This document shows, piece by piece, positions 25,126 to 34,317 of a stretch of 64,000 nt of DNA. The notes under the pieces are model-generated. The model had not been told where the DNA came from. It searched no databases and saw only the letters and a list, made by a program, of their open reading frames with translations. This DNA is from Amycolatopsis oliviviridis (lineage in GTDB: Bacteria > Actinomycetota > Actinomycetes > Mycobacteriales > Pseudonocardiaceae): positions 186,001 to 250,000 of the forward strand of contig NZ_BNAY01000011.1 in the NCBI RefSeq assembly GCF_014654365.1, in the 5' to 3' direction. How positions within the stretch are numbered: position 1 is the first letter of the stretch; the number at the start of each line of letters is the position of its first letter. Made by a program: the position numbers and the translations under genes.

Positions 25126-26701
25126 GCCCGTGCTCACCGATCCGGCCACGACCGGACGGAGCTGGGAGACCGCGCCGTCGCCCGCGCTGGTCGTCGACGG
25201 CGACGGGGTCGTGCGGGACCTCAACGACGCCGCCCGCGCGTTGTTCCCCGAAGCCCGACCCGGCCGCCCGCTCCGGCTCGGGACACCCGCTTGGCTGGCG
25301 GACGCCCACCCGGACGAGACCGTCCACGGCGTCGCCGGCGACCGTGCCTGGGCCGCGTCCCCGGTACCGCACGACGGCGTCGTCACCTGGTGGCTGGCCG
25401 ACGAGACCGGCGCCGAAGCCGCGCACGAGCTGCTGCGGCAGGAACGGCGGCGCGTCGCGTTCCTCACCGACGCCTCGGCGGCCCTGCTGAGCTCCCTCAA
25501 CGTCGAACGCTGCATCGAAGTGGCCGCGCGGCTGGCGGCCGAGCACCTGGCCGGGGCGGCGGTGGTGCTGGCCCCGCCGGTCCAGGGCCGTCATCCGGCG
25601 GCGTCGTGCGTCCGCGGCGAGGCCGTGACCTTGTCCAGGCTGACCATCGACCCCGCCGACCTGCCGGGGCTGGACGAGGCGCTGCGCGGTTTCCCGCCGG
25701 TCCCCTCGCGCTGGCTCGACCCGGGGGCCGCGCCGTCCTGGATCCTGCCCGCCGGTTTCGGCCCGGCGACGTCGATCGTCGTGACGCCCTTGCCGGGGCA
25801 CGGGGTGCCCGCCGGGGCGCTGATCCTCTTGCGCACCGGCGACCAGTCCGCGTTCACCGAGCAGGAGGAGATCTTCGCGCGGCTGTTCGCGGCCCGCGCG
25901 GGCGCCGCTATCTCGGCGGCGCGGATGTTCGCCCACCAGGCGTCGACGACCGAGACGCTCATGCGCGAGCTGCTCCCGCCTCGGCTGGAGCAGCTCGGCG
26001 GCGTCGAGTTCGCCGGGCGCTACCGGCCCGCGCAGGACGAGGACAGGATCGGTGGCGACTTCTACGACGTCCACTCCGCCGTCGACACCGCCGGTGGCGA
26101 GTCCCTGGCCGTCCTCGGCGACGTCTGCGGGAAAGGGCTCGACGCCGCCGTCCTGACCGGGAAGATCCGGACGACGCTGCGCGCGCTGCTGCCGATGGCC
26201 GAAGACCACCATCGGCTGCTCAGCCTGCTGAACACGTCACTGGCGAGCCTGGAGGACGGCCGGTTCGTCACGCTCGCGCTGGCCTCCGCCCGCCGGGAGG
26301 GCGACTCGGTGCGGCTGCGCGTCACCTGCGCCGGGCATCCGCCGCCGCTGGTCGTGCGTTCCGACGGCATCGTCGAAGAGGTGGACACCGGCGGCAACCT
26401 GATCGGCGTGCTCCCCGAGATCCGGACGACGACGGAGGAAGTCCTCCTCGCGCCCGGCGAGAGCCTCCTGATGTACACGGACGGCATCGTGGAGGCCAAG
26501 GGCGGTCCGCTCGGCGACGAGATGTTCGGCGAAGAACGGCTGCACACGGCGCTGTCCGAATGCGCGGACCTGGCGGCGGACGCGGTCGCCGAGCGCGTGC
26601 AGATGCTGGCCGCGCAGTGGGTCGGCCCGCGGCCGCACGACGACATGGCGGTGCTGGTGATCACCGCGCCGCGCACCCCTAGGCGGCCGGAGGGCCCGTG
26701 A
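25118..26701 (+). CDS. PAS-GAF-PP2C (SpoIIE/RsbU-type) phosphatase
   Basis: A 527-aa protein with a PAS-like domain (about 15-110, ALVVDGDGVVRDLNDAAR), a GAF domain (about 130-290) and a PPM/PP2C phosphatase (about 315-520). The phosphatase has GGDFYDVH, LGDVCGKGLDAA, LLMYTDGIVEA and HDDMAVLVI. The metal-binding Asp residues in GD, DG and DD are all present. It would dephosphorylate the STAS antagonist in response to a signal sensed by PAS/GAF or by the B12 protein encoded next. The ATG overlaps the kinase gene by 8 nt. Confidence 0.92.
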   Translation: MTEPVLTDPATTGRSWETAPSPALVVDGDGVVRDLNDAARALFPEARPGRPLRLGTPAWLADAHPDETVHGVAGDRAWAASPVPHDGVVTWWLADETGAEAAHELLRQERRRVAFLTDASAALLSSLNVERCIEVAARLAAEHLAGAAVVLAPPVQGRHPAASCVRGEAVTLSRLTIDPADLPGLDEALRGFPPVPSRWLDPGAAPSWILPAGFGPATSIVVTPLPGHGVPAGALILLRTGDQSAFTEQEEIFARLFAARAGAAISAARMFAHQASTTETLMRELLPPRLEQLGGVEFAGRYRPAQDEDRIGGDFYDVHSAVDTAGGESLAVLGDVCGKGLDAAVLTGKIRTTLRALLPMAEDHHRLLSLLNTSLASLEDGRFVTLALASARREGDSVRLRVTCAGHPPPLVVRSDGIVEEVDTGGNLIGVLPEIRTTTEEVLLAPGESLLMYTDGIVEAKGGPLGDEMFGEERLHTALSECADLAADAVAERVQMLAAQWVGPRPHDDMAVLVITAPRTPRRPEGP

Positions 26702-27726
26702 CGTCCGAATACTTCGAACGGCTGTGGCAGGCGGTGACCGCCGGGGACGAGTACGCCGCCGGGGACGTCGCGGTCTCGGCGCTCGGCGCGGGTGTCGACG
26801 CGGAGAGTGTGCTGCTGGACGTGATCGGCGGCGTGCAGCACAAGGTCGGTCTGGAGTGGGCGGCGAACCGGATCACCGTGGCGCAGGAACACGCCGCGAC
26901 CGCGATCAACGACCGGGTGCTCGCCAGTTTCGGCTACATGCTCCCCCGGCCGCGAGCGAACCGAAGCCGCGTCGCGGTGGCGTGCGTCGACGGCGAATGG
27001 CACGCCATGCCCGCCCGGCTGCTGGCCGAAGTGCTGAGGTTGCGCGGCTTCCGTGTCGACTACCTCGGTGCCCAGGTGCCCGCGCCGCATCTGGTCGCGC
27101 ATCTGCACCGCACCGGGCCCGACGCGGTGGCGCTGTCGGCCTCGCTGGCCACTCGCCTGCCCGCGGCGCACGCGACGATCACGGCCTGCCAGGCGGCCGC
27201 GACCCCGGTCATCGCGGGCGGGGCGGCGTTCGGGCCGGACGGCCGGTACGCGCGGCTGCTCGGGGCGGACGCCTGGGCACCGGATGCGCGGGCGGCGGCG
27301 GATCTCCTGGCCGCTCCCCTGCCTCGTCCGAGGACCGGGCATCAGCCCCTCGACGACCTCCCGCATCTGGCCGACCAGGAGTACACCCTCGTTTCCCGGA
27401 CCTCGGGCCGGCTGGTGAAGAACGTCATGGCGGGGTTGGAAACCCGCGTCCCGGCGATGCGCGAATACACCCTCCGCCAGCGTCAGCACGCCGCGGAGGA
27501 CATCGCCCACATCGTCGAATACCTGGCGGTTTCGCTGTACGTGGGGGACGAAGAACTGTTCACCGGCTTCCTGACGTGGACGGCGGAGATCCTGGAGGCC
27601 CGTCAGGTCCCGGCCGTTTCACTGCTGCCGGCGCTGGAATTGCTGCGCGGGCAGCTGCACGACTTCCCGCGTTCGCAGGCGTTGCTCGACGCCGCGCACA
27701 CCCGGTTGCGCGACACCCTCACCTGA
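26698..27726 (+). CDS. Cobalamin-binding protein with CarH-type light-sensing motif
   Basis: A 342-aa protein. A helical cap (about 1-85) carries W54, nine residues, then E64-H65: the Wx9EH motif of AdoCbl photoreceptors of the CarH/LitR group. The Rossmann B12-binding domain (about 90-205) has the E100-x-H102 lower-ligand motif and a VIAGGAAFG phosphate loop. There is no MerR helix-turn-helix. Instead, a C-terminal all-helical domain (about 215-342, FTGFLTWTAEILEARQVPAVSLL) looks like RsbR-type N-terminal domains. The GTG overlaps the phosphatase stop. It is probably the input sensor of this partner-switching unit. Confidence 0.88.
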   Translation: MTSEYFERLWQAVTAGDEYAAGDVAVSALGAGVDAESVLLDVIGGVQHKVGLEWAANRITVAQEHAATAINDRVLASFGYMLPRPRANRSRVAVACVDGEWHAMPARLLAEVLRLRGFRVDYLGAQVPAPHLVAHLHRTGPDAVALSASLATRLPAAHATITACQAAATPVIAGGAAFGPDGRYARLLGADAWAPDARAAADLLAAPLPRPRTGHQPLDDLPHLADQEYTLVSRTSGRLVKNVMAGLETRVPAMREYTLRQRQHAAEDIAHIVEYLAVSLYVGDEELFTGFLTWTAEILEARQVPAVSLLPALELLRGQLHDFPRSQALLDAAHTRLRDTLT

Positions 27727-27729
27727 CAG

Positions 27730-27761
27730 AAAAGGGGCCCGCCCGAAGGCGAGCCCCTTTT
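27730..27761. terminator. Bidirectional intrinsic terminator
   Basis: AAAAGGGGC (27730-27738) pairs perfectly with GCCCCTTTT (27753-27761), with a nested CGCC-CGAA-GGCG stem. It has a T run on each strand and lies between the convergent B12-protein and CsbD genes. Confidence 0.88.
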
Positions 27762-27771
27762 GTTCGCGAGG

Positions 27772-27948
27772 TCAGTCCCGGACGCCCTTCACCGCGTCCT
27801 TGATCTTCTCGCCCGCCTGCTTGACGTTGGCCTTGCCCTGCTCGGCCTTGCCTTCGGCCTGCCACTGCTCGTTGTCCGTGGCGTTCCCGGCGGCTTCCTT
27901 GGCCTTGCCCTTGAGTTCGTCGAGCTTGTTCTCGGCTTTGTCGTTCAT
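27772..27948 (-). CDS. CsbD-family stress protein
   Basis: A 58-aa hydrophilic protein of the CsbD type (KLDELKGKAKEAAGNAT, QAEGKAEQGKANVKQAGEK). The founding member is a sigmaB general-stress protein of Bacillus. The ATG at 27948 has GGAGG five bases upstream. A sigmaB/SigF-like promoter lies about 34 nt upstream inside the kinase gene, which fits stress control by the adjacent partner-switching genes. Confidence 0.92.
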   Translation of the reverse strand: MNDKAENKLDELKGKAKEAAGNATDNEQWQAEGKAEQGKANVKQAGEKIKDAVKGVRD

Positions 27949-27981
27949 CAGGGCCTCCATTCCTTGTCCGCTGCCCTCCGG

Positions 27982-28006
27982 TTACCCGGCACGGCGCACC
28001 GGAAAC
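27982..28006 (-). promoter_or_regulatory. SigmaB/SigF-type promoter before csbD-like gene
   Basis: The minus strand reads GTTTCC, 13 nt, GGGTAA. This fits the general-stress consensus GTTTAA-N12-14-GGGTAT. It overlaps the 3' end of the upstream HATPase gene. Confidence 0.65.
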
Positions 28007-28437
28007 GACGGATCCGCTGTGTCACCCGACACGTTTGAACCGGCCAGGTCGAGTTCGGCCCACACGGTCTTGCCGTCCTCGCGGAACTCCTGGCCCCACG
28101 CCGTGGTGCAGGCGTCGATCAGGGCGAGGCCACGGCCACCGGTCTCCGAAGCCGGACGCGGGGCGGCGGGTGTCTTGCCGGAGTCGTCGACCTCGATGCG
28201 CAGCCGGCCCGCCCACCGCAGCAGGCGCACCTGCCAGGGCCTCTCGCCGTGCCGCAAGGCGTTGGACACCAGTTCGTCCAGCACCAGGATCGTGTCCGTG
28301 AGGCCCGCTTCGGCGACGTCGCCCAGTTCCGCCCGCGCCCAGGAGCGGACCCGGGAGAGTTCACCCAGGTCACCGTCCACGTCCAAGGCCAGGACTTCGG
28401 CCTCATGACCGGCGGGCGCGGCCTGATGGGTGGGCAC
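27982..28437 (-). CDS. Second HATPase-domain anti-sigma kinase
   Basis: A 151-aa GHKL ATPase: LVLDELVSNALRHGERP (N box), EVDDSGKTPAAP and GGRGLALIDACT (G2). Paralogue of the kinase at 24715-25125. The GTG start is supported by GGGAGG five bases upstream. It lies upstream of the csbD-like gene and faces the B12-linked operon convergently, doubling the partner-switching kinases in 4 kb. Confidence 0.9.
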   Translation of the reverse strand: MPTHQAAPAGHEAEVLALDVDGDLGELSRVRSWARAELGDVAEAGLTDTILVLDELVSNALRHGERPWQVRLLRWAGRLRIEVDDSGKTPAAPRPASETGGRGLALIDACTTAWGQEFREDGKTVWAELDLAGSNVSGDTADPSFPVRRAG

Positions 28438-28520
28438 GGGGACCTCCCTGTTCTCGACGGCCCGTCAGGGCTCGCGTGGACTTAGTACCCCGAATGCCGC
28501 GAACCTTAACGAGCAACCTG

Positions 28521-28727
28521 TCACCGCCCGCCACCCGTATGGCCACAGGGGTAGACCGTTTCCGCGACGACGGCCTCGCAGGCCGGGCAGTTGTTCACCG
28601 GCCGCTCACGACGGCCCCAGAAGGGATGGGTGGCCCCGCAGAGCGCGGTGACCGGCTCACCGAGGACGGGAGCCGGAGTGCAGACAGGACAGTAGGCGTG
28701 CGCGGCCCGCTCGATTTCGGCGGTCAT
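28521..28727 (-). CDS. Small zinc-ribbon-like protein
   Basis: A 68-aa protein with paired cysteine knuckles: CPVC, TALCGATH, CPAC and YPCGH. This is a probable zinc-binding fold. GGAGG lies six bases before the ATG. No function is recognised. It is divergent from the nitrate reductase operon. Confidence 0.75.
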   Translation of the reverse strand: MTAEIERAAHAYCPVCTPAPVLGEPVTALCGATHPFWGRRERPVNNCPACEAVVAETVYPCGHTGGGR

Positions 28728-29053
28728 CCTTCGCCTCCGCGTGTAGGTCGTTATACATACTTTCGGCCCTGTCCAGGGTACGGCGCACCGGGGAGCCGAT
28801 TAAAGCAATTCACATCGACGCATATTTCGATCGCCCGACAGAATGGATTAATCGAATTTCTCATGACAATTACCTCGCCATTACCACCACATTTACTTGC
28901 TGCTCTTTTCGAGTGATCAAAACCCATGATCACCTTCGAAGAAAGACAGCTGGCACTCGGTGCCGCTAGCATTGCGAACGTTCCCGGACAGACTCGGCAG
29001 GTCCTGTTCGTGCCGTCTGCCTCATTCACGACTTAAGTCGGGAGGTCGCGAGC
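28728..29053. promoter_or_regulatory. AT-rich nar promoter region with GTGATCA dyad
   Basis: This 326-bp gap is markedly richer in A+T than its surroundings (about 28795-28935). It contains a perfect inverted repeat, GTGATCA-N7-TGATCAC at 28913-28933, about 121 bp before narG, and a GAACGTTC palindrome near 28974. The dyad resembles CRP/FNR-class sites only loosely. No gene is seen in the gap. Confidence 0.45.
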
Positions 29054-32000
29054 GTGCGCTCGCCACGAAAAGCCAACGGAAACGGCATCGAAAACCACCA
29101 CGATGAAGGCGCCGCGACCACCGCTCTGCTACGCCTCGGCCGTTATCTGACCCGCGCGGAGAGTTCGGCGGATCTGCATTCGGTGCATCTGACCGGAGGC
29201 CGGGAAGGCGACGCCTTCTACCGGGATCGCTGGAGTCACGACAAGGTCGTCCCGTCGACGCACGGCGTGAACTGCACAGGTTCCTGCCGCTGGAACGTTT
29301 ACGTCTCCGACGGGATCATCACCTGGGAGAGCCAAGACCCGGATTATCCCTCCGTCGGCCCCGACAAGCCGGAGTACGAACCGCGCGGATGCCCGCGCGG
29401 TGCCTCTTTTTCGTGGTATTCCTATTCGCCGACCCGGGTACGGTTTCCGTACGCACGAGGCGTACTGGTCGAAATGTACCGGGAGGCACTGAAACAGCAT
29501 GGCGATCCGGTCGTCGCCTGGGCTTCGGTGATGGACGACCCGATGAAGAGGCTGGCCTATCAGCGCGCCCGCGGAAAGGGCGGATTGGTCAGGGTCGGCT
29601 GGGACGAGGCGGCGGAAATCGCCGCGGCCGCGCATGTCCACGCCATTTCCCGATACGGCCCGGACCGGGTCGCCGGCTTTTCGCCGATCCCGGCGATGTC
29701 GATGGTCTCGCACGCGATCGGGTCCCGGTTCATGGCGCTGATCGGCGCCCCGATGCTCTCCTTCTACGACTGGTACGCCGATTTGCCGGTGGCCTCGCCG
29801 CAGGTGTTCGGCGACCAGACCGACGTCCCGGAATCCGCGGACTGGTGGGACGCCGCGTACCTGATGATGTGGGGCTCGAACGTCCCCGTGACCAGGACGC
29901 CCGACGCGCACTGGATGGCCGAGGCGCGATACCGGGGCCAGAAGGTCGTCGTGGTCTCCCCCGACTACGCCGACAACACCAAGTTCGCCGACGAGTGGCT
30001 CGCCCCGCATCCCGGCACCGACGCCGCACTGGCGATGGCCATGGGGCACGTCATCCTTCGCGAGTTCTTCGCCGAACGGCAGGTGCCGTACTTCATCGAC
30101 TACGTCCGCCGCTTCACCGATCTCCCGTTCCTGGTCACGCTGACCGAACGGGACGGCGCGTACGTCCCGTCGAAGTTCCTCACCGCCGCCGACCTCGGCG
30201 ACGCCGGGACCGAGACGGCCGAGCCACAGTGGAAGACCGTCCTGGTCGACGACCGCACCGGGGAACCGGTCGTGCCCAACGGTTCCGCCGGCTTCCGCTG
30301 GAACGAACACGATCAGGGCCGCTGGAACCTCGAACTCGGCGACGTCGTGCCGCGGCTGAGCCTGCTCGCCGATCCCGGGCACGAAGGCGTCGAGGTGCTC
30401 CTGCCACGTTTCGACGCCGACGGTGTCCTGCGGCGCGGGGTGCCCGCCGTCGAGCAGGACGGGCAGCTGGTCACCACCGTGTTCGATCTGCTGATGGCGC
30501 AGTACGGCGTGCGCCGCGGCGACCTGCCCGGCCGGTGGCCGTCCGGCTACGACGATCCGGCGGAACCGTGCACCCCGGCGTGGCAGCAGGAGATCACCTC
30601 GGTCCCGGCCGACCGGGTCACCCGGATCGCCAGGGAGTTCGCCGAGACCGCGGAGGCCTCCCGCGGCCGCTGCATGATCCTGATGGGCGCGGGCACCAAC
30701 CACTGGTTCCACTCCGACACCATCTACCGGTCCTTCCTCGCCCTGCTGACGATGACCGGCTGCCAGGGTCGCAACGGCGGCGGCTGGGCGCACTACGTCG
30801 GGCAGGAGAAGGTGCGGCCGCTGACCGGGCACCAGACCCTGGCGGGCGCGATGGACTGGACGCGGCCCGCCCGGCAGATGATCGGGACCGCCTACTGGTA
30901 CCTGCACACCGGACAGTGGCGCTACGACGCGCTGCGCAACGACGAACTGGCCTCCCCGCTGGCGCCCGGCAAACTCGCCGGGACCAGTGCCGCGGACACG
31001 CTCGCGCAGTCGGCGCGGCTGGGCTGGATGCCCTCGTTCCCCACGTTCGACCGCAATCCGCTCGACCTGGTGGACGAGGCCGAGGAAGCCGGGGCCGACC
31101 CCGCCCGCCACGTCACCGCGCAACTCCGCGAAGGCAAGCTGGGGTTCGCGGCCGAGGATCCGGACGCGCCCGAGAACTGGCCGCGGGTGCTCACGGTGTG
31201 GCGCTCCAACCTGCTCGGCTCGTCGGCCAAGGGGCACGAATACTTCCTGCGCCATCTGCTCGGCACCGACGCGAACCTGCGCGGCGAAGAGGCGCCGCCG
31301 GAAGCGCGGCCGAAAACCGTGAAATGGCACGACACCGCCCCGGTCGGCAAGTTGGATCTTATGCTGGCAATCGATTACCGCATGACCAGCACGACGTTGT
31401 TCGCGGATCTCGTGCTGCCCGCCGCGACGTGGTACGAAAAGCACGATCTCTCCTCGACGGACATGCATCCCTTCGTGCATTCGTTCAACGCCGCCGTCGA
31501 TCCGCCGTGGCAGACCCGGACCGATTTCGAGGCCTTCCACACGATCGCGAAGCGGTTCAGCGAACTCGCCGAACGGCATCTCGGGGTGCGCAAGGATGTC
31601 GTCGCCACCCCGATGACGCACGACACTCCCGGCGAGACCGCGCAGCCGGGTGGGATCGTCCGGGACTGGCGCGACGGCGACGTCGAGCCGATCCCGGGTG
31701 TCACCATGCCGCGGCTGACCGTCGTCGAGCGTGATTACCCGGCGGTGGCGGCGAAACTGGCCACGCTCGGCCCGCTGCTGGAGAAGCTGGGCGCCACCAG
31801 CAAGGGCCTGACCTACGACGTCGGCGAGGAAGTGAACTGGCTGCGCGCGAAGAACGGCGTCGCGACGACCGGGGCCGCCCGGGGCCAGGCGCTGATCGAC
31901 ACCGACATCAAGGCCGCGGACGCCGTGCTCGCGCTGTCCGGCACCACGAACGGGCGGCTGGCCACGCAGGGCTTCCGCGAACTCGAGAAGCGGGTCGGCA

Positions 32001-32752
32001 CCGAGCTGGCGCATCTCTCCGCCGAGCACGAAGGCAAGAAGATCACCTTCGCCGACACCCGGTCGCGGCCGGCGCCGGTGATCACCAGCCCGGAGTGGTC
32101 CGGCAGCGAGAGCGGCGGCCGCCGGTACTCGGCGTTCGTGATCAACGTCGAACACGCCAAACCGTGGCACACCCTCACCGGCCGCCAGCACTTCTTCCTC
32201 GACCACGACTGGATGCACGAACTCGGCGAGGCGCTGCCGGTCTACCGGCCGCCGCTCGGATCGCAGCATCTCGCCGGCGGGCAGGGAGACGCGGCCGAGG
32301 TCACCGTGCGCTATCTGACCCCGCACAGCAAATGGTCGATCCATTCGACCTACCAGGACAACCTGCACATGCTCACGTTGTCCCGGGGCGGGCAGGGGAT
32401 CTGGATGAGCCCGGCCGACGCCGAGGCCATCGGCGCGAAGGACAACGACTGGATCGAGGCGGTCAACCGCAACGGTGTCGTGGTGGCCCGCGCGATCGTC
32501 TCCCACCGGATGCCTGCGGGCACCGTTTTCCTTTACCACGCCCAGGATCGCGCGGTGAACGTGCCGCGCAGCGAAGCCACCGGGAAACGCGGCGGCACGC
32601 ACAACTCGCTGACCAGGCTGCTGCTCAAACCCACCCATCTCATCGGTGGCTACGCCCAGCTCTCCTTCGGGTTCAACTATCTGGGCCCCACCGGCAACCA
32701 GCGCGACGAGGTCACCGTGATCCGCCGCCGTTCCCAGGAGGTGCGTTACTGA
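29054..32752 (+). CDS. narG: Respiratory nitrate reductase alpha subunit
   Basis: A 1232-aa molybdenum (bis-MGD) catalytic subunit reducing nitrate to nitrite on the cytoplasmic face. Seen: THGVNCTGSCRWNVYV, beginning the FS0 [4Fe-4S] ligand set, with RGCPRGASFSWY completing it; FYDWYADLPVASPQ, with the molybdenum-ligand Asp equivalent to E. coli Asp222; and GDQTDVPESADWW. There is no Tat signal beyond the usual NarG leader. The GTG at 29054 has GGGAGG eight bases upstream. It is first in a five-gene operon with 1-4 nt overlaps. Confidence 0.97.
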   Translation: MRSPRKANGNGIENHHDEGAATTALLRLGRYLTRAESSADLHSVHLTGGREGDAFYRDRWSHDKVVPSTHGVNCTGSCRWNVYVSDGIITWESQDPDYPSVGPDKPEYEPRGCPRGASFSWYSYSPTRVRFPYARGVLVEMYREALKQHGDPVVAWASVMDDPMKRLAYQRARGKGGLVRVGWDEAAEIAAAAHVHAISRYGPDRVAGFSPIPAMSMVSHAIGSRFMALIGAPMLSFYDWYADLPVASPQVFGDQTDVPESADWWDAAYLMMWGSNVPVTRTPDAHWMAEARYRGQKVVVVSPDYADNTKFADEWLAPHPGTDAALAMAMGHVILREFFAERQVPYFIDYVRRFTDLPFLVTLTERDGAYVPSKFLTAADLGDAGTETAEPQWKTVLVDDRTGEPVVPNGSAGFRWNEHDQGRWNLELGDVVPRLSLLADPGHEGVEVLLPRFDADGVLRRGVPAVEQDGQLVTTVFDLLMAQYGVRRGDLPGRWPSGYDDPAEPCTPAWQQEITSVPADRVTRIAREFAETAEASRGRCMILMGAGTNHWFHSDTIYRSFLALLTMTGCQGRNGGGWAHYVGQEKVRPLTGHQTLAGAMDWTRPARQMIGTAYWYLHTGQWRYDALRNDELASPLAPGKLAGTSAADTLAQSARLGWMPSFPTFDRNPLDLVDEAEEAGADPARHVTAQLREGKLGFAAEDPDAPENWPRVLTVWRSNLLGSSAKGHEYFLRHLLGTDANLRGEEAPPEARPKTVKWHDTAPVGKLDLMLAIDYRMTSTTLFADLVLPAATWYEKHDLSSTDMHPFVHSFNAAVDPPWQTRTDFEAFHTIAKRFSELAERHLGVRKDVVATPMTHDTPGETAQPGGIVRDWRDGDVEPIPGVTMPRLTVVERDYPAVAAKLATLGPLLEKLGATSKGLTYDVGEEVNWLRAKNGVATTGAARGQALIDTDIKAADAVLALSGTTNGRLATQGFRELEKRVGTELAHLSAEHEGKKITFADTRSRPAPVITSPEWSGSESGGRRYSAFVINVEHAKPWHTLTGRQHFFLDHDWMHELGEALPVYRPPLGSQHLAGGQGDAAEVTVRYLTPHSKWSIHSTYQDNLHMLTLSRGGQGIWMSPADAEAIGAKDNDWIEAVNRNGVVVARAIVSHRMPAGTVFLYHAQDRAVNVPRSEATGKRGGTHNSLTRLLLKPTHLIGGYAQLSFGFNYLGPTGNQRDEVTVIRRRSQEVRY

Positions 32753-34317
32753 TGCGGGTCATGGCACAGCTGGCCATGGTGATGAACCTCGACAAGTGCA
32801 TCGGCTGCCACACCTGTTCGGTGACCTGCAAGCAGGCCTGGACCAACCGGACGGGTACCGAATACGCCTGGTTCAACAACGTGGAAACCCGGCCGGGGCA
32901 AGGATATCCGCGCCGCTACGAGGACCAGGAACGCTGGAAGGGCGGCTGGGAGCGGACGGCGAAAGGCAGGCTCCGGCTGCGTGCGGGCGGGCGGCTGACC
33001 AAGCTCGCGAAACTGTTCGCCAACCCGGAACTGCCGGAGATCGCCGACTACTACGAGCCGTGGACCTACGACTACGCCACCCTCATCGAGGCCCCGCTCG
33101 GCGACGACGTGCCCACCGCCGCGCCGCGGTCGGCCCTCACCGGCGAAGCCACCCAGCCGTCCTGGGGACCGAACTGGGACGACGACCTCGGCGGATCCAC
33201 CGAGCACGGCGTCAAGGACCCGATCGCCGAGAAGCTGCGCGACGAACTCGGGGTCAAGATCAAATTCGAGTTCGAGCAGAGCTTCATGTTCTACCTGCCG
33301 CGGATCTGCGAGCACTGCCTCAATCCGTCCTGTGTGGCCAGTTGCCCGTCCGGCGCGATGTACAAACGCGAGGAGGACGGCATCGTGCTGGTCGACCAGG
33401 ACCAGTGCCGCGGCTGGCGGATGTGCGTCACCGGCTGCCCGTACAAGAAGGTCTACTTCAACCACAAGACCGGCAAGGCCGAGAAATGCACCTTCTGCTA
33501 CCCGCGGGTGGAAGCCGGGCAGCCGACGGTGTGCGCGGAGACCTGCGTCGGGCGGCTGCGCTACATCGGCGTCCTGCTCTACGACGCCGACAAGGTCACC
33601 GCGGCCGCGTCCGTCGCCGACGAGCACGACCTCTACCCCGCGCAACTCGACCTGCTGCTCGATCCGCACGACCGCGCCGTGATCCGCGCGGCCGAGGCGG
33701 CCGGTGTCCCGCACGACTGGCTCACCGCGGCGCGGCGTTCGCCGGTGTACCAGCTGATCCACGACTACCGCCTGGCGCTGCCGCTGCATCCGGAATACCG
33801 CACGATGCCGATGGTCTGGTACATCCCGCCGTTGTCGCCGGTGGTCGACGCGGTCAGCGGCAGCGGTCACGACGGCGAGCACCGCGACAACCTGTTCGGT
33901 GCCATCGACGCCCTGCGGATCCCGGTCGAGTACCTGGCCGAGCTGTTCACCGCCGGGGACACCGTGCCGGTGCGGCGATCCCTGCGGCGGCTGGCCGCGA
34001 TGCGGTCCTATATGCGGGCGGTGAACCTCGGGCAGGAGACCGACGAGGACATCCCCGCCTCCGTCGGGCTGACCGGCGAACAGATCTTCGCCATGCACCG
34101 GCTGCTCGCGCTGGCCAAATACGACGAGCGCTATGTCATCCCCACCGCGGGCGTCGGGCAGGCCCACGATCTGGAGGGCATCGCCACCCGGTGCAGCCTC
34201 GACGTCGACGGCGGGCCAGGAATGGGCGGCGGAGAGTCCACAGTGGACCTGGTCAGCTGGGACGACGGTGCCCGCCCGGACGCGCTGTTCCCGACCCTGC
34301 GCGGGCAAGGCCGGTGA
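32752..34317 (+). CDS. narH: Respiratory nitrate reductase beta subunit
   Basis: A 521-aa electron-transfer subunit with four Fe-S clusters. Cysteine groups are CIGCHTCSVTCK, CEHCLNPSCVASCPSG, CRGWRMCVTGCPYKK (Trp in place of one Cys marks the [3Fe-4S] site) and CTFCYPRVEAGQPTVCAETC. It passes electrons from NarI haem to NarG. The ATG overlaps the narG stop by one base. Confidence 0.97.
   Translation: MRVMAQLAMVMNLDKCIGCHTCSVTCKQAWTNRTGTEYAWFNNVETRPGQGYPRRYEDQERWKGGWERTAKGRLRLRAGGRLTKLAKLFANPELPEIADYYEPWTYDYATLIEAPLGDDVPTAAPRSALTGEATQPSWGPNWDDDLGGSTEHGVKDPIAEKLRDELGVKIKFEFEQSFMFYLPRICEHCLNPSCVASCPSGAMYKREEDGIVLVDQDQCRGWRMCVTGCPYKKVYFNHKTGKAEKCTFCYPRVEAGQPTVCAETCVGRLRYIGVLLYDADKVTAAASVADEHDLYPAQLDLLLDPHDRAVIRAAEAAGVPHDWLTAARRSPVYQLIHDYRLALPLHPEYRTMPMVWYIPPLSPVVDAVSGSGHDGEHRDNLFGAIDALRIPVEYLAELFTAGDTVPVRRSLRRLAAMRSYMRAVNLGQETDEDIPASVGLTGEQIFAMHRLLALAKYDERYVIPTAGVGQAHDLEGIATRCSLDVDGGPGMGGGESTVDLVSWDDGARPDALFPTLRGQGR

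Noticed and set aside
29129-32638. A 1169-codon open frame antisense to narG
   Set aside because: Long antisense frames are expected in GC-rich genes. It has no recognisable motif, while narG is complete on the other strand.
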